The translations under genes and the position numbers were made by a program. Under the pieces are notes generated by a model that searched no databases, had not been told where the DNA came from, and saw only the letters and a program-made list of their open reading frames with translations. A DNA stretch of 64,000 nt from NCBI GenBank assembly GCA_022432975.1, contig CM039508.1, positions 25,989,999 through 26,053,998 of the forward strand, in the 5' to 3' direction. Of this stretch, positions 10,977-22,637 are shown piece by piece (position 1 is the first letter of the stretch; every line of letters starts with the position of its first letter). Source of the stretch: Begonia masoniana. Taxonomy: Eukaryota > Streptophyta > Magnoliopsida > Cucurbitales > Begoniaceae.

Positions 10977-13900
10977 AGTCGTAGGAGATAGAATACTTAA
11001 GGAAGCAAATGGAAACATTAACGATCACCTTCGAAACCACATCCACTTAACAAACTGTATTCACTTGAAGAATCATATGCACAAGCAGAGTCCAGCCTTG
11101 TCTGATAGGTCCCTAATGAGGGACCTCATTGTCCTTCAGAGATCTCGATCTCTTCGGGACCCATCTGCAAGTCCTCCCTCGTGGCAGTCTCCCCAGATTG
11201 TCGATTTACTTCCCAAGAAAGGCGAAACGGATACTCTGATCCGAGAGGGGAGAAGGTCTCTCGGAATGGAGCCTCGAAGGGAAGACCGGAAGTTATCCAG
11301 AAGTTCCCCACAAATTGCTACCTTTGCTACATCAAAAGTTGCTCCGAGTGAGGTTGGTAGCAAAGCCGAAACTTCGGATAGCAGAAGAATTAGAAGAGAA
11401 GAATCATCTCATATAAGTGACGGAAATGACATTCTTGGAGTTGTTTCTGGAAATTCTGAATCTAAAGGCACGTTGATTAAGCAAAAAGGAAAACAAGTCC
11501 AGGATGTTCAGACAAAGACCTTATCAGAGCAGTTAAACGAAGTTGCAATGGATAGCGATGGGGTGTCATCATGTAATGTTCGTCGGCCAGGAAGTCATTC
11601 TCGGCAAGACAAAATTATCGATGACCCAGAAACTAGTGTCCGTGGCTACTGCAATGGATTAGGAAGAGCCAAAAGACGTAAATTTCGAAGTGCGAGAAGA
11701 AATCGTGTTACGTCAACTTCGAGAGATGTAGGGACTCAGAATGAATTATCTGTAGCTTCTAATTCATTAGCACCAGTTACATCTTGTCCAAAATGTTATG
11801 TGGAAGAGGAGAAGAAAGATGAGTTTTATAAGCAAAATGCAGGCAGAGTTCCTGGAAATGGATGTGGAATTCCTTGGAATTGGTCGAGAATACACGATAG
11901 GAGTAAGAACTTTCTAGACCTTGCTGGAAGAAGCTTCGCTTGTGGTTCATCAGATACCAGGTTAAGAAAAGATGGTCAGGTTCCTCACACGAGAGAAGCT
12001 TCTGAAATTCCCATAGCGTCTGATCAGTCTAGCTCACCTGCTAAATTTGAAGGCGACGCTCTACCTTTACTAGTCGAACCATCTGTATCTCAGGAAAGCC
12101 ACGAAAATAACGGTTGGGTCCGCGATTATTCTGGAGAACTCGGAATTTTCGCAGATAATTTATTCGAACATGATGTCGAAGTCGTTGTCTCTGCAGCAAG
12201 ATCCTGTGAGCAGAGAAAGTTGAGAGGACATCAAAGTAGGCACCAAAGTTTGACAGAAAAATACATGCCAAGAACCTTCAGAGATCTAGTTGGACAGAAT
12301 TTGGTTGCTCAAGCTCTTTCCAACGCAGTCTTGAAAAAGAAAGTCGGGTTGCTGTATGTGTTTTACGGCCCTCACGGAACGGGAAAAACCTCCTCAGCTC
12401 GCATATTCGCCAGAGCTTTAAACTGTCAGTCTTCAGAACCGCCCAAACCTTGTGGTTTTTGCAATTCTTGCATTGCATATGATGTGGGAAAAAGTAGAAA
12501 CATCAGGGAAGTGGGTCCAGTTAGTAATGTTGATTTGGAGAGCATTATGGAACTACTTGACAATATGATTGTTTCCCAGCTTCCATCACAATATCGGGTG
12601 TTCATTTTCGACGACTGTGATTCTCTATCGCCTAATTGCTGGAGTGCTATCTCAAAGGTCATAGATCGTTCCCCCAGACGGATTGTAATTATCCTTGTCT
12701 GTTCTGGGCTTGATGTTTTGCCCCACATGATCATATCCAGGTGCCAGAAATTCTTTTTTCCAAAACTGAAGGATGCTGATATTATCTATACCTTGCAATG
12801 GATTGCGACCAAAGAAAATTTGGAAATCGATAAGGATGCTCTAAAACTTATTTCGTCTAGATCAGATGGGTCGTTAAGGGACGCCGAGATGATGCTAGAG
12901 CAACTGAGTTTGCTTGGTCAAAGAATTTCTGTTCCTCTAGTTCAAGAATTGGTGAGTTTCCTCCTCTCTTTTCTTTCCCTGTCTTCTGAATTCTTCGAAC
13001 CATTAAGTTTTCGTCGGCACTTTGTACATGAAGCATGTAGAATAGAATAATAACTCTAAGTTCACATTCTTATTTATATCGTCGTGAGTGACATAGTGAC
13101 TATCACTTTTTTTGTTGACAAATTATTTATATAAGCCTACATGACAGCACGTTCAATGGGTAGACAAATGTAAATATTCACGTCAATGACATCTACGGGG
13201 AAGGAAATTCTTTCGTTTTGATGGAGATGATAAAGCTTAAGACTCTTGTTTTTCCTGTGATTTTGATCTTTTCACAGTTGGAGTTAGATGTAATAATGTC
13301 AAACACAACTGTTGATTTATATGTTACGGGTCCGAGTATTGTTATCTTTCTGCAGCAAATTTTGTTTGTCAAATAGCATCCCTTTTTTATTTTATAAATA
13401 TGAAGTTTATCTTCTTTTATAATCAACCTTTACTCGCAGGTTGGCCTTATCTCTGATGAGAAATTGGTAGATCTTCTTGATTTAGCATTATCTGCCAACA
13501 CCGTAAACACCGTAAAGAATTTGAGAGTTATAATGGAAACCGGTGTTGAGCCTTTGGCCTTGATGTCACAACTTGCTACAGTAATTACCGATATTCTCGC
13601 TGGCAGTTATGATTTAATTAAAGAAAGACCCCGAAGAAAGTTTTTTCGACGCCAACCATGTAAGTCAAAAACTCATAATTAATGAGTATGCATTATAATG
13701 ATAATATTTGTATCATGCTTTTGTCAAAATGACACTTTGCAGCCACGCTTTCCCTCTATTATTTAGCTGGTTAGAATTACGTTTTGTTTTTTGTAACAGT
13801 ATCGAAAGATGATATGGAAAAGTTGCGTCAAGCACTGAGAATATTATCAGAAGCCGAGAAGCAATTAAGAGGGTCGAGTGACAAATTGACTTGGTTAACA

Positions 13901-16900
13901 GCAGCATTGCTCCAACTCGCTCCAGATCAGCAGTATATGTGGTCTAGTTCTGCAGAGACTAGTTTTAATCATAGTCCCGTAACACTGAACAACGCCGACG
14001 GAAGAGATTTGAGGAGATCTGGTGAGCATGCTGAGATGGCAACAAATGATAGCCATGCCCGGAAATCTAACTTATGTGAGAATGGAATGTCAAAAATTGT
14101 TAGTTCGGCTAGAAAACGACAAGTCGGGGATGTGCCATCCGAAAATATGAGGCTTGGTGGAAAGCAGATGTCCAGTAAAAGCCATCCTGAAATTGAAGAA
14201 ATATGGTTGCAAGTTTTACAACAAATTCAGATAAATGGAACTAAGGAGTTGCTAAGGCAAGATGGGGAGCTGATATCGATCACTTTCGGTGCAGGTAAAT
14301 GTTCATTCCTGGTTCTGTAATAAATAAACACATCGGACCAAGAATCGTGGTAGTTCAAGTAATCGGTATTATATTTCTTTGTTCCATCCTTTGTTGAGCA
14401 CTTTTTTGATAGGGATCCTGTAGTATTCTGTATTTCCACTAAAACAAACCAGAAACAACACACACAGCAAGCACTAAACACAACAACGCACACGACCAAC
14501 AAATACCTAATAGTGAAGGGAATTATAGAGCCCTTCTCTCTCCCTTGCTGAGGTATTCGAGAGCCTCAGCGTTCTCTCTCAATTTTCCCAATCTTTTCCT
14601 CCCCAGTAACACTCCTCTTCCCCCATATTTATAACCAACAAAATAACAAACTTAATAATATTTCCTAATCTACCCCTTAACCTAATATTCCTAACAATAC
14701 TGGCCGCCTAAAGTTCCACCTTGTCCTCAAGGTGGGATTAAAAATCTTAAATCCACAGCGTGCGTCTGCAGTGAGGGCCGAATTTGGACTGGGCTTGCTG
14801 CAAAACTTGGTACTTTGGCCCACTGATGGATTGAATGGGTTTGCTGGACCATGGAGAAAAGGTTTGGCTGCAAAATCCATTTCAGGGAGCCCTTTAGCCC
14901 AACACCAGGCCCGGGCCCGGTTGGCTGAAGGAAGGCCCAGTCATTTTCATCCCTCTGCGTAGCTTCTTCCTTTCCCGATTCCATGGCTCTCTTCCCTCTT
15001 CCAGACATCTGTCCTGATGTCCAGAGAGCTTTGCTGAAGTCTACCGACCACCGCCCTGTCTCTCTCTTCTTCCTCAGATCGACGTCGGAAAGTCGCCGGG
15101 AGGGCATCGCTGGGCGAGAGGATCTGTTCTGGACTGACTTCCCGCTTTGAGCTGCGTACAGAGCTGAAGCGCGACGCTGTGACCGCGCTGGGCTCGCCAG
15201 AAAGGCTCGGACCGGGGCTGGCTGAGTGACCGCTGGGCTGGGTCGTCGATGGTTCGCTTTCTCCAGCTCCCCTTGACAGCTCAACAGACCTCCAGGTTTG
15301 TCGCTTCCCTCTCCGTCGCCGAGCTTCCGTTGTCCAGTATTCCTTTGCTTCGGAGGTGCTGCTTTCAAGGCGTCTACTAGCCGGTCTAGCTTCGCCGTGA
15401 TCATCGCCAACGTTCGCTCAATCTCTGGCAGCCGAGAGATGCTCGCTTGGATGGAATCCATCTTCTGCCGCCATTCATCGTGAGCCATCCCCAGGTAAGG
15501 TTGCTCTGATACCATTGATAGGGATCCTATAGTATTCTGTATTTCCACTAAAACAAACCAGAACAATCACCGAGTTTACAGAGGAATTGTAGAGCCTCTG
15601 TTCTCTCCCTTGCAAGGAATTGTAGAGCCTTGCACTCTCCCTCAGTTTTCCCACAATATTCTCCACCCTCGTAACACTCCCCTCCCCTCATATTTATAAC
15701 CCACACAATAACAAACTAATAACAATCCTAACCACTTAATAATATTTCCTAATATACCCTTTACTAATATATTCCTAACAATACCGGCCGCCTAAAGTTC
15801 CACCTTGTCCTCAAGGTGGGATTAAAAATCGTAAATCTCCAGCGTGCATATGCATTGAAGGTCGAATTTGGGCTGGGTTCACATGCGTTGGAGCTGCCCA
15901 ATGAAATGGTAAATGGGCTGTTATCTGGGAATGAGCTGGGCTGTCAAATTCATTTCTGGAGCCCTTCTGCCCAATACCAGGCCCAGGCCCGGTTGGCTAA
16001 AGAAGAACCCACTTCTGTTCATTCCGCTGGGCTGCTTCTTCCTCCTTTGCGTGGGCCCATTTCTCTTCCTCCCTCTCCACTGTTTCTTCTTGCCCCTTCT
16101 CCTCGCCAGAGTCGGAGGCCGACTTGTCTGTGCTCTTCTCTGCGCCTTGCCTCTCTTTCTTCGACAGAAACCGGCAAAATGCCGACGCCGAGCGGAGTGG
16201 TGGCCTAACGCAGGTGGGCTTCGGCGATGGTTGCGCGGTGTACGCAGCTGAAGACGAAATCGCTGACCGCGCTGGGCTCGCGGGAAGGCTGCGGACCGGG
16301 ACTAGTTGAGTGACCGCTGGGGTCGCTGGGCTGGGTCGTCGATGGTCCGCTTCCTCTCGCTCCCCCTGACAGCTCGACAGACCTCCAGGTTTGTCGCTTC
16401 CCTCTCCGTCGCCGAGCTTCAGTTGTCCAGTATTCCTTTGCTTCGGAGGTGCTGCGTTCAAGGCTTCTGCTAGCCAATCTAGCTTCGCCATGAGCATCGC
16501 CACCTTTCGCTCAATCCCTGGCAAATGTGCGAGGCTCGCTTGGATGGAATCCAGAGTCTGCTTCATCCCCAGGTAAGAATGCTCTGATACCATTGATAGG
16601 GATCCTATAGTATTCTGTATTTCCACTAAAACAAACCAGAACAATCACCGAGTTTACAGAGGAATTGTAGAGCCTCTGTTCTCTCCCTTGCAAGGAATTG
16701 TAGAGCCTTGCACTCTCCCTCAGTTTTCCCACAATATTCTCCACCCTCGTAACACTCCCCTCCCCTCATATTTATAACCCACACAATAACAAACTAATAA
16801 CAATCCTAACCACTTAATAATATTTCCTAATATACCCTTTACTAATATATTCCTAACATTTTTCTTTTCCATTTCTTCAACCTTTTGTGTTTTTTTATAA

Positions 16901-18125
16901 ATTCCTACCATTTCTTTCTTTCAGCTCCAATGGTGCAGCTGTTGTTCACATCGAACCTGGCAAAATCAATGGCGGAGAAGTGTAGAGTACAAATCTTACG
17001 AGCATTTGAGGCGGTTCTCGGGTCTCCAGTGACAGTCGAAATCAGATGTGAATCAAAAGATCACGCGCCACTCGTTTTAGGAGTTTCTAAGAACAGTTCA
17101 TCACATAATAAACTTACGAACGGTTATACTCCTCAAACCCAGTTCATGCACTCTGATCAGGAAATCGGAAAGGGAGAAATTGTTGAACTAGCAACTTCGC
17201 CGAGAGAAAACAATTGTGACGGCCTTGTTGATAGCCACGTGGGAGAAGCAACAGCTTCTAGTAATAAGCCCAACGCCCCTTCAAATCAAGAAAGAAGAAA
17301 GGTTGGGAATCTTGGCCATAGTCAGAGCATAGTGAGAAGTAAGGTGTCCCTTGCATATGTTATTCAGCAGGCAGAAGGATATTCACAGTGTAGCGGTTGG
17401 TCGAAGCGTAAAGCCGTTTCAATAGCCGAAAAGCTTGAACAAGAGAATCTGTAAGAATTGCAATTTCATGATTGTATCTTTCCTTTATGCCCTTGCTCAG
17501 CTTGCAGCAAAGATGAAAATGGTCAGACTAAATTGCATGGGACTGCAAGTTTAATATAAAAGTTTACATCAGTGAACAAGTTTAATAAAATTTTCAATTT
17601 TCATATGAGCTGAGATTTTGTTTCAAATGTTATTTGTTTTAACTTGGGATTGGCTTAAAATTTGCAGGAGACTCGAACCTCGATCGAGAAGCTTACTTTG
17701 CTGGAAAGCATGTAGAGCAACCCGCAGGAAGGTATTCATCTATTCAATTCTAACTCCCCTGCGAACCTCCCTATGTCTTTCATGTACAAGCATATTAGTT
17801 TCATGTTTTCACTACAAATTGTGAGGCTCTCACGCCGTGATCTTAGCCTATTGTTGGGAAGTAAAGAAAGAGGCTCGGAAAATACAATATTCGGAGTCCC
17901 AGGTGTAAACCGGAAGTGGAAGTCTACAATGGATTGTTATACCCATCACCTCATGCCTTTATTTCTGTGTATTGTTCATGATGGGAGTAAATTATGGATT
18001 TTGGTAATGATTTTTTGAAACATCTTGTGCAGCTTTTGAGGTTGAAAATCCGAAAACGAAAACCAGGAGCGCTGCTGAAACTCGTCTCTTGCGGAAAGTG
18101 TGTTTCGCCTAATTCTCCTACGTAA
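10966..18125 (+). CDS. STICHEL-like protein (DnaX/AAA clamp-loader-like), six coding exons
   Basis: Coding exons: 10966-12951, 13440-13659, 13800-14294, 16925-17450, 17668-17731 and 18033-18125. All introns are GT-AG and the phases agree, giving 1127 residues, about the size of plant STICHEL-like proteins. The N-terminal block HLTNCIHLKNHMHKQSP followed by DRSLMRDLIVLQ is typical of the STICHEL-LIKE 3/4 branch. A DnaX-type ATPase module follows: KYMPRTFRDLVGQ near residue 430, Walker A GPHGTGKT (468-475), a C4-like zinc patch with CGFCNSC (496-502), Walker B FIFDDCD (546-552), and the SRC motif. STICHEL in Arabidopsis controls trichome branching; biochemical activity is not established for the family. 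Walker B has Asp-Asp where active ATPases have Asp-Glu, so hydrolysis is doubtful. The third intron (14295-16924) is swollen by retrotransposon copies. Gene-level identity is firm; the exact paralogue is not. Confidence 0.9.
14407..14696 (-). repeat. LTR A of the tandem element (divergent copy)
   Basis: It shares both ends with LTRs B and C but has a different middle, including a CACACA-rich insertion near 14455-14500. In minus orientation it is the 3'-most LTR. Confidence 0.85.
14727..15515 (-). pseudogene. gag-like frame of the left internal region
   Basis: An open minus-strand frame runs from the primer-binding site, where ATGGTATCAGAG itself supplies a start, almost to the next LTR. Near the N-terminus is a short heptad-like segment (IQASISRLPEIERTLAMI) followed by a Pro/Arg/Ser-rich tail. 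No zinc knuckle or enzyme motif is visible. It may be a remnant of a gag N-terminus; function is unknown. Confidence 0.45.
15516..15780 (-). repeat. LTR B of the tandem element
   Basis: 265 bp. Compared by eye it is identical to LTR C at 16594-16858. It serves both the left and right internal regions. Confidence 0.9.
15997..16593 (-). pseudogene. gag-like frame of the right internal region
   Basis: Homologous to the frame in the left internal region: the same start over the primer-binding site, a similar IQASLAHLPGIERKVAML segment and a Ser/Pro/Glu-rich tail. The two copies differ by substitutions and indels, although the LTRs around this one are identical. Confidence 0.45.
16594..16858 (-). 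repeat. LTR C of the tandem element
   Basis: 265 bp, identical to LTR B by eye. It is the 5'-most LTR in element orientation and is followed by T's continuous with the intron's polypyrimidine tract. Confidence 0.9.
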
Positions 18126-18383
18126 TTGAATAGCATCTTTTTCCATTTTTCATTATTGTGATTCTGTGTACTCGTATCGAATAAAGTTGATATCACAGTG
18201 CAGCATTTATGACCTTTCATTCTTTGTTTCTTTTGGGTAGCTTAATTGGCTTTCTTTAATCAATCTGGCAATCGAATTCTCACTGGGCATGATTTGAATT
18301 TCAGCAATCAATCTTATTATATTCCAATATAAAAACTGCCCAGGAAAAATGGAAAATTGCTGTCTGAAACTGCGGTTAATTGA
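18126..18383. other. 258-bp spacer between convergent genes
   Basis: The STICHEL-like stop (18123-18125) and the DUF7705 gene stop (18384-18386, minus) face each other. The spacer must hold both 3' untranslated regions, which therefore probably overlap. No separate gene is seen. Confidence 0.6.
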
Positions 18384-21300
18384 TTAATGGTTATGATGGT
18401 TGGGTATGAGGATGTCAAATTCACTAACCCTCCATTCAGCAATCTGATGAGGATCTTTATATATTTCTGTTCCAACATCAATGGACGTCCACCTTCTCCT
18501 TGCTGGTTTAGTGCCTGGATCCTGCGTTATCATTCCCATCAAACAGTTTTTTCAGAAACAGTTTTTGCAGAAATAGTTCTCAAAAACAGTGAGTGTTGGT
18601 GTACCTGATAATAGTAGAGAGAATGAGATAATCTGCCAACATCAAGCTCCCACTTTGTTGGGCGTCCAATCCAACCCTCTCCTCTCCAAGTGGGAAATCC
18701 ATACTCACCCCATGCTGGGTGAGGAACAATCTGCATAATCTCCTGAGGCTGAGGGTTGCTATATTCATCGCACAGACTGTACGGCTCTTCGAGGTGGGCC
18801 CCATTTCCGGGGGCACAGTACAAGTGGTAGGCCCCGTAAGGAAATCGAGCGGTGTCCTCTCGGCGGATCCGGGTCCCATTGGGGAAGGTGTGGTGGGGAG
18901 GGCAGTGGGTTATGTTTTGTTTGTTGCAGAGTGTGGTTATGTTTGGATTTAGGATCATTTCTGTGTATCGCGTCACGTCCGAGATTACGTTGCCATTGCA
19001 TGGCTTTCCGTTGTTCTTCCAACAGCTTCCGATGTCGATTAGGAAGAATTGGCTGTGATTTCCTCCTCCTTTGATCACTTCTAGTTTCAATTTTACTTTG
19101 AAGTTTGGTGATTCTGGAACCTACATTAGAGAATTTAGACATATGTTAGGAAAAAACAATCATCATCAATCTCTCGCTCTCTCTATATCTATCTATTTAT
19201 CTCTCTCTTCCGGGAAAAAGATCAATTTAGACTGTGTCGTTTAGGGTCAGTGACAATTTGAACCCTACTTTATTTTTCGACAAAATCGAAGCGCAAAACT
19301 TATCAACGCTCAGATATTTGAACGTATCGCTACTATTTTCTTTAAATTTTGCACTAATTTGGTCCAATGACCTTTTAACTTCGCGTATCCGTCGGATTGG
19401 TCCTCCAGTGATCTCCTACCCTGCCTGCAAATTCCTCCTCTCTTCTAGTTTTCTTCCGTCCCCAAGACACATCCATGGAATCTCATCCCTAAGCTTGAAC
19501 AGCTTGGCTAGGCGGCCGATTTAAGACCATTTACTGAGTTCTAATCAGCGGTTGAGGCTGTTGAATATGCAACGCTCAAATCCGAAGACAGCGAAGGTTC
19601 ATCAGAAGAAGACGAATCCGGCGAAGAGATGAAGCTCTTTCATCTCCTCGTCGCCTCCGCTGAAGCTGTAGCCTGTAGAGTTTCTATAAGGAGACAACAT
19701 ATCACAATCACGAACAATTCCGTTGAGAGTTCTTTCCAAGAAATCTAGGGCAAGAAAATGGGAAAAGGGAATTTTTGAAATTCTGTTTGAATTTCCTTCA
19801 ACGGACGAGAAATCACCAGCCCCATTCCCATCCCCACAACCAAACTCCATAAATTCCGTCTCCTTCATCCCTTCACCTAGGCGGTTGCCGTCCATTCTTG
19901 CTGTCGAGTCTGAGAGTTCAATGGCGTGTTACCAGGAATAGCGGACAGGGATTTCCAATTTCGATTTCCAACAAACTGTATTTGGTGTAGCTAATAATCA
20001 TCTCGAAGTGATGGGTTCTTTTTGAGAAAATTGGTTTTTGGTTAGAAGTGAGAATTAGTTGGCAGTGAAAATGAGAAATTTGCAGGGAAGAGAAGAGATC
20101 GCCGGAGAACAAGTCAGACGGTAAAGTTCAAATCGGCAGTGACTACGATGAAATTCAATTTGTCGAAACAAATGTTACATTTCCACCGAGCACGATAGAA
20201 TCTAAATTATTACTTTCCCTATCATTAATAAAGACTAGACATAGATACTCAAGCTTGGCAAGCGGCCTGCCGCCTGCGGGGCCGAGCGTGAAAAGAAATT
20301 TTATAAGGTCAGGTCACGACCTCGGGTTGGACTCGAAGTTATTTTTCAATAGGCGGGTTTAACTATTGAACGACGTGACGTAGAAGGATAAATTTTGGGT
20401 TTGCAGGCCGAAGATTCCAACCTCGGACCACCCTATTAAGGAAAGGCTAGGACTTGGTCCACCACAAAGCGGGTGTTTCAGTAGGCCGGGCTAGCTCGAC
20501 CGAATCTGCTAACGAGACTTAACAGAGACATCTTTGAAACCCATAATCATAACTAAATTCTAGTCCACATGTTAACCACACGTGTGATAAGAATTTAACA
20601 AAGAGAGGTAATTTAAGCATTATAATTAAGTTATTTTATTATAAATAAAGGGAAGGGGTTGGAGGATTATTGAAAAGTGTTGCAGCCAAATACTTTCTAG
20701 AGTAATCCTACTTTCCGAGCTTGTTGCTCGTGGTGTTTTTCGGGCCGGTGTCCAACCAAACCTGTTGCATTATATTTTTCTGTTTTATACGTCGTTTCTG
20801 TAGTTTTATTTAAATTAAGTTGTTTGATGTTCATCAACATTCCCCTTAAAATCAAAAGATTCTCTCTCTCCTCATATGGAGAAGGTAGAGATGACAAATC
20901 CTATTCCGCTAATGGGCCAGTTTAGCTAATCCAAATTGGCAAGCCTAGCCGAGCCGAACTCATGAATTGGGCTAGCGAGCTCAACTTATGATTCGGGTCA
21001 AACAAGCTGCAAAGGAACAGCCAGCTTGTTTATCAAGGCCCAACAAAATAGCTTAGATTAATCATTTGAAAAATAAAAACAAGGGTAGGTAGATATTGAA
21101 AAAGTCTCAACAAACCACGACAAACAATGGCAGAAAAATGGGAACAAAGAAAAGAGAGAGATGACTTACAATCTTGGTCATCCCTCTGGTAGGGTAGTGG
21201 TACCCTCCGGAAAGGCCATGAGTGGCATCAGATCTCAAGTAAAGCATCAGCCATGGATACTTTTCAGAAGTTGTCAACTTATGATGAAAAACCCAACTTC

Positions 21301-22488
21301 CCTTTCCAATCTCCTTCCTCCAAATCACAGAATAATGAGAAAAACCCTCGCCAAATTCTCTTCTCACCCCAGCATCCAAGTCCCACGTCCCATAAAAGCT
21401 TCCTTTCATGGCTGTCTTATTAGCCCCATGCAGCCTTGTATAGTTGTGAAAAATGTAGGGCTGGTTCATGCACCCTTTCCCAAAGCAAGGAAACCTAGGG
21501 TCAGGGCCGAAGGGCCCTACCTTGACGCCATTGTTAGGGCACAGTCCAGCATACGTGTCCATGTTTCCGCTCTTGAGCATGACCATCCAGAACTGCCATG
21601 GGTGGTTGGGACTGTCCTTAACTTCGCATTTCGAGCCCAGATAAAGCTCCTTTTCTGCTGCATAAAGGTCTGGATTTTGTAGAGCTTTTGGGTCCAGCCC
21701 TTCAAAAGCTTCTCCCACCCCTAACTTGTTCTCTTTCTCACTGACTTTGTGCTCCAATCTGTAGGGTAACCCTTCCTTGCACAAAGCTCCCTTCTTTCCT
21801 GCAAGAATAACATCTACTTTAGCTGCCTTCCCGTAAAATCTGGACCATATAAACACAGTTAAGATTAAAATCTCATTCCAACTAACATAATATTAACTGT
21901 TTTGGATCCGAATTTAGGCAGTTTTTTTAGGGTTTTATCCCAAAAGTATGGGAGAGAATTTTACTAATGAATATTCTCCCCAACTGAGATAGTATAACTC
22001 ACATAGATAGAGAGTTGACACGATCAGAAACTCATTTCTAATCTTGAAAATGAAGTTAAGACTTGAATTTCCAACGTATTAAATAAAAAAGACGGCTTGA
22101 AAAAGTTGAGATCTAATTTTCTTCGTCAATGTAGTAATTCTATGATATCTATCGTGGTTTTAAGAAAAAAAAATCTTTTTTTGTGCGTTTAAAAAACTAA
22201 GGGGAAAAAAGAGGAGGAAATGAAAAGACGACCTTGAGTTTGGTGTATATCGAAGCAATCAGCAGCTCTTGGACTTCCCATGAAAGGAGCTTCTTTTCCC
22301 ACCTCGTTGCACTGATTCCACGACTCAATCGCCACCCGTAGGCCATCCCTTCTCATTCCTGGATCTCCGATAGCCGACTTGCTCTCGTCTTCCCTCTCAT
22401 TACCACCCACTGGTAGCATCAGACCATGGCTATAAACCAGAAACAGTACTGTGAGGAGAAGAAGCTCTCCTCTCCTTGCTTTACCCAT
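18384..22488 (-). CDS. DUF7705-type secreted protein, four coding exons
   Basis: Minus-strand coding exons: 22488-22233, 21798-21170, 19120-18605 and 18521-18384. All introns are GT-AG and phases agree, giving 512 residues. The first exon encodes a signal peptide (basic MGKARRGE, then LLLLTVLFLVYS). Conserved family blocks follow: GDPGMRRDGLRVAIESWNQC, YAAEKELYLGSKCEV, WQFWMVMLKSGNMDT, CFGKGCMNQPYIFHNYT, SYSVIWRK-type and WVFHHKL segments, YPWLMLYLRSDATHG, IDIGSCWKNNGKPC, YCAPGN, and EIMQIVPHPAWGEYG. The last exon encodes WTSIDVGTEI and AEWRVSEFDILIP. Many conserved cysteines and several N-glycosylation sequons (NYT, NKT, NHS, NIT, NGT) fit a secreted protein. The molecular function of this plant family is unknown. 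Exon 2 could start 41 bases earlier in an open frame, but only the acceptor after TTATTCTTGCAG keeps phase with exon 1. Confidence 0.88.
19212..20222. mobile_element. Degenerate MULE-like insertion in intron 2 of the DUF7705 gene
   Basis: The left end GGGAAAAAGATCAATTTAGA is partly matched by the reverse complement of the right end (AGGGAAAGTAATAATTTAGA), and a TTCGACAAA word recurs further in on both sides. The ends resemble those of the Pack-MULE at 8623-10022, so this may be an older member of the same type. No target duplication was found and no captured gene is recognised inside. Confidence 0.5.
20240..21010. other. GC-rich patches in intron 2, possible hAT terminal debris
   Basis: Patches such as GGCCTGCCGCCTGCGGGGCC (about 20269) and GGGCCAGTTTAGCTAATCC with GCCTAGCCGAGCCGA (about 20914-20960) resemble GGGCC/GAGCC-rich subterminal repeats of some hAT elements. 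No paired ends or target duplication were found. Confidence 0.25.
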
Positions 22489-22637
22489 ACTTGAAAAGAC
22501 CTAAACTACAGATTTACAGCAGAGGTTCTAAAGGGACTTCTAACTTGTCTTTTATATCTAGCCAAACCTTTTCTCCTGGGTAACCCAATCTTGATAATAT
22601 TTAAATTTTGATTACTTTTTCCACGTTTAAGTTTTCA

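Larger units (their letters stand above)
14407..16858 (-). mobile_element. Three-LTR tandem of a small non-autonomous LTR retrotransposon
   Basis: The order is LTR (14407-14696), internal (14697-15515), LTR (15516-15780), internal (15781-16593), LTR (16594-16858), all in intron 3 of the STICHEL-like gene and opposite to it. LTRs start TGTTAGGAAT and end CCCTATCA on the minus strand. Primer-binding sites complementary to initiator-Met tRNA (TGGTATCAGAGC) abut the 5' LTRs at 15503-15514 and 16581-16592. Five T's flank the whole array on each side (14402-14406, 16859-16863) and may be the target duplication. No polymerase is encoded. The internal 3' end encodes an LEDKV-type motif as at the end of some plant gypsy polyproteins, suggesting a Ty3-derived TRIM- or LARD-like element. 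Confidence 0.85.

Noticed and set aside
21107..21856. Earlier start of exon 2 of the DUF7705 gene at the CCAG near 21840
   Set aside because: It would put exon 1 and exon 2 out of phase; the acceptor at 21799-21800 after TTCTTGCAG keeps the frame.
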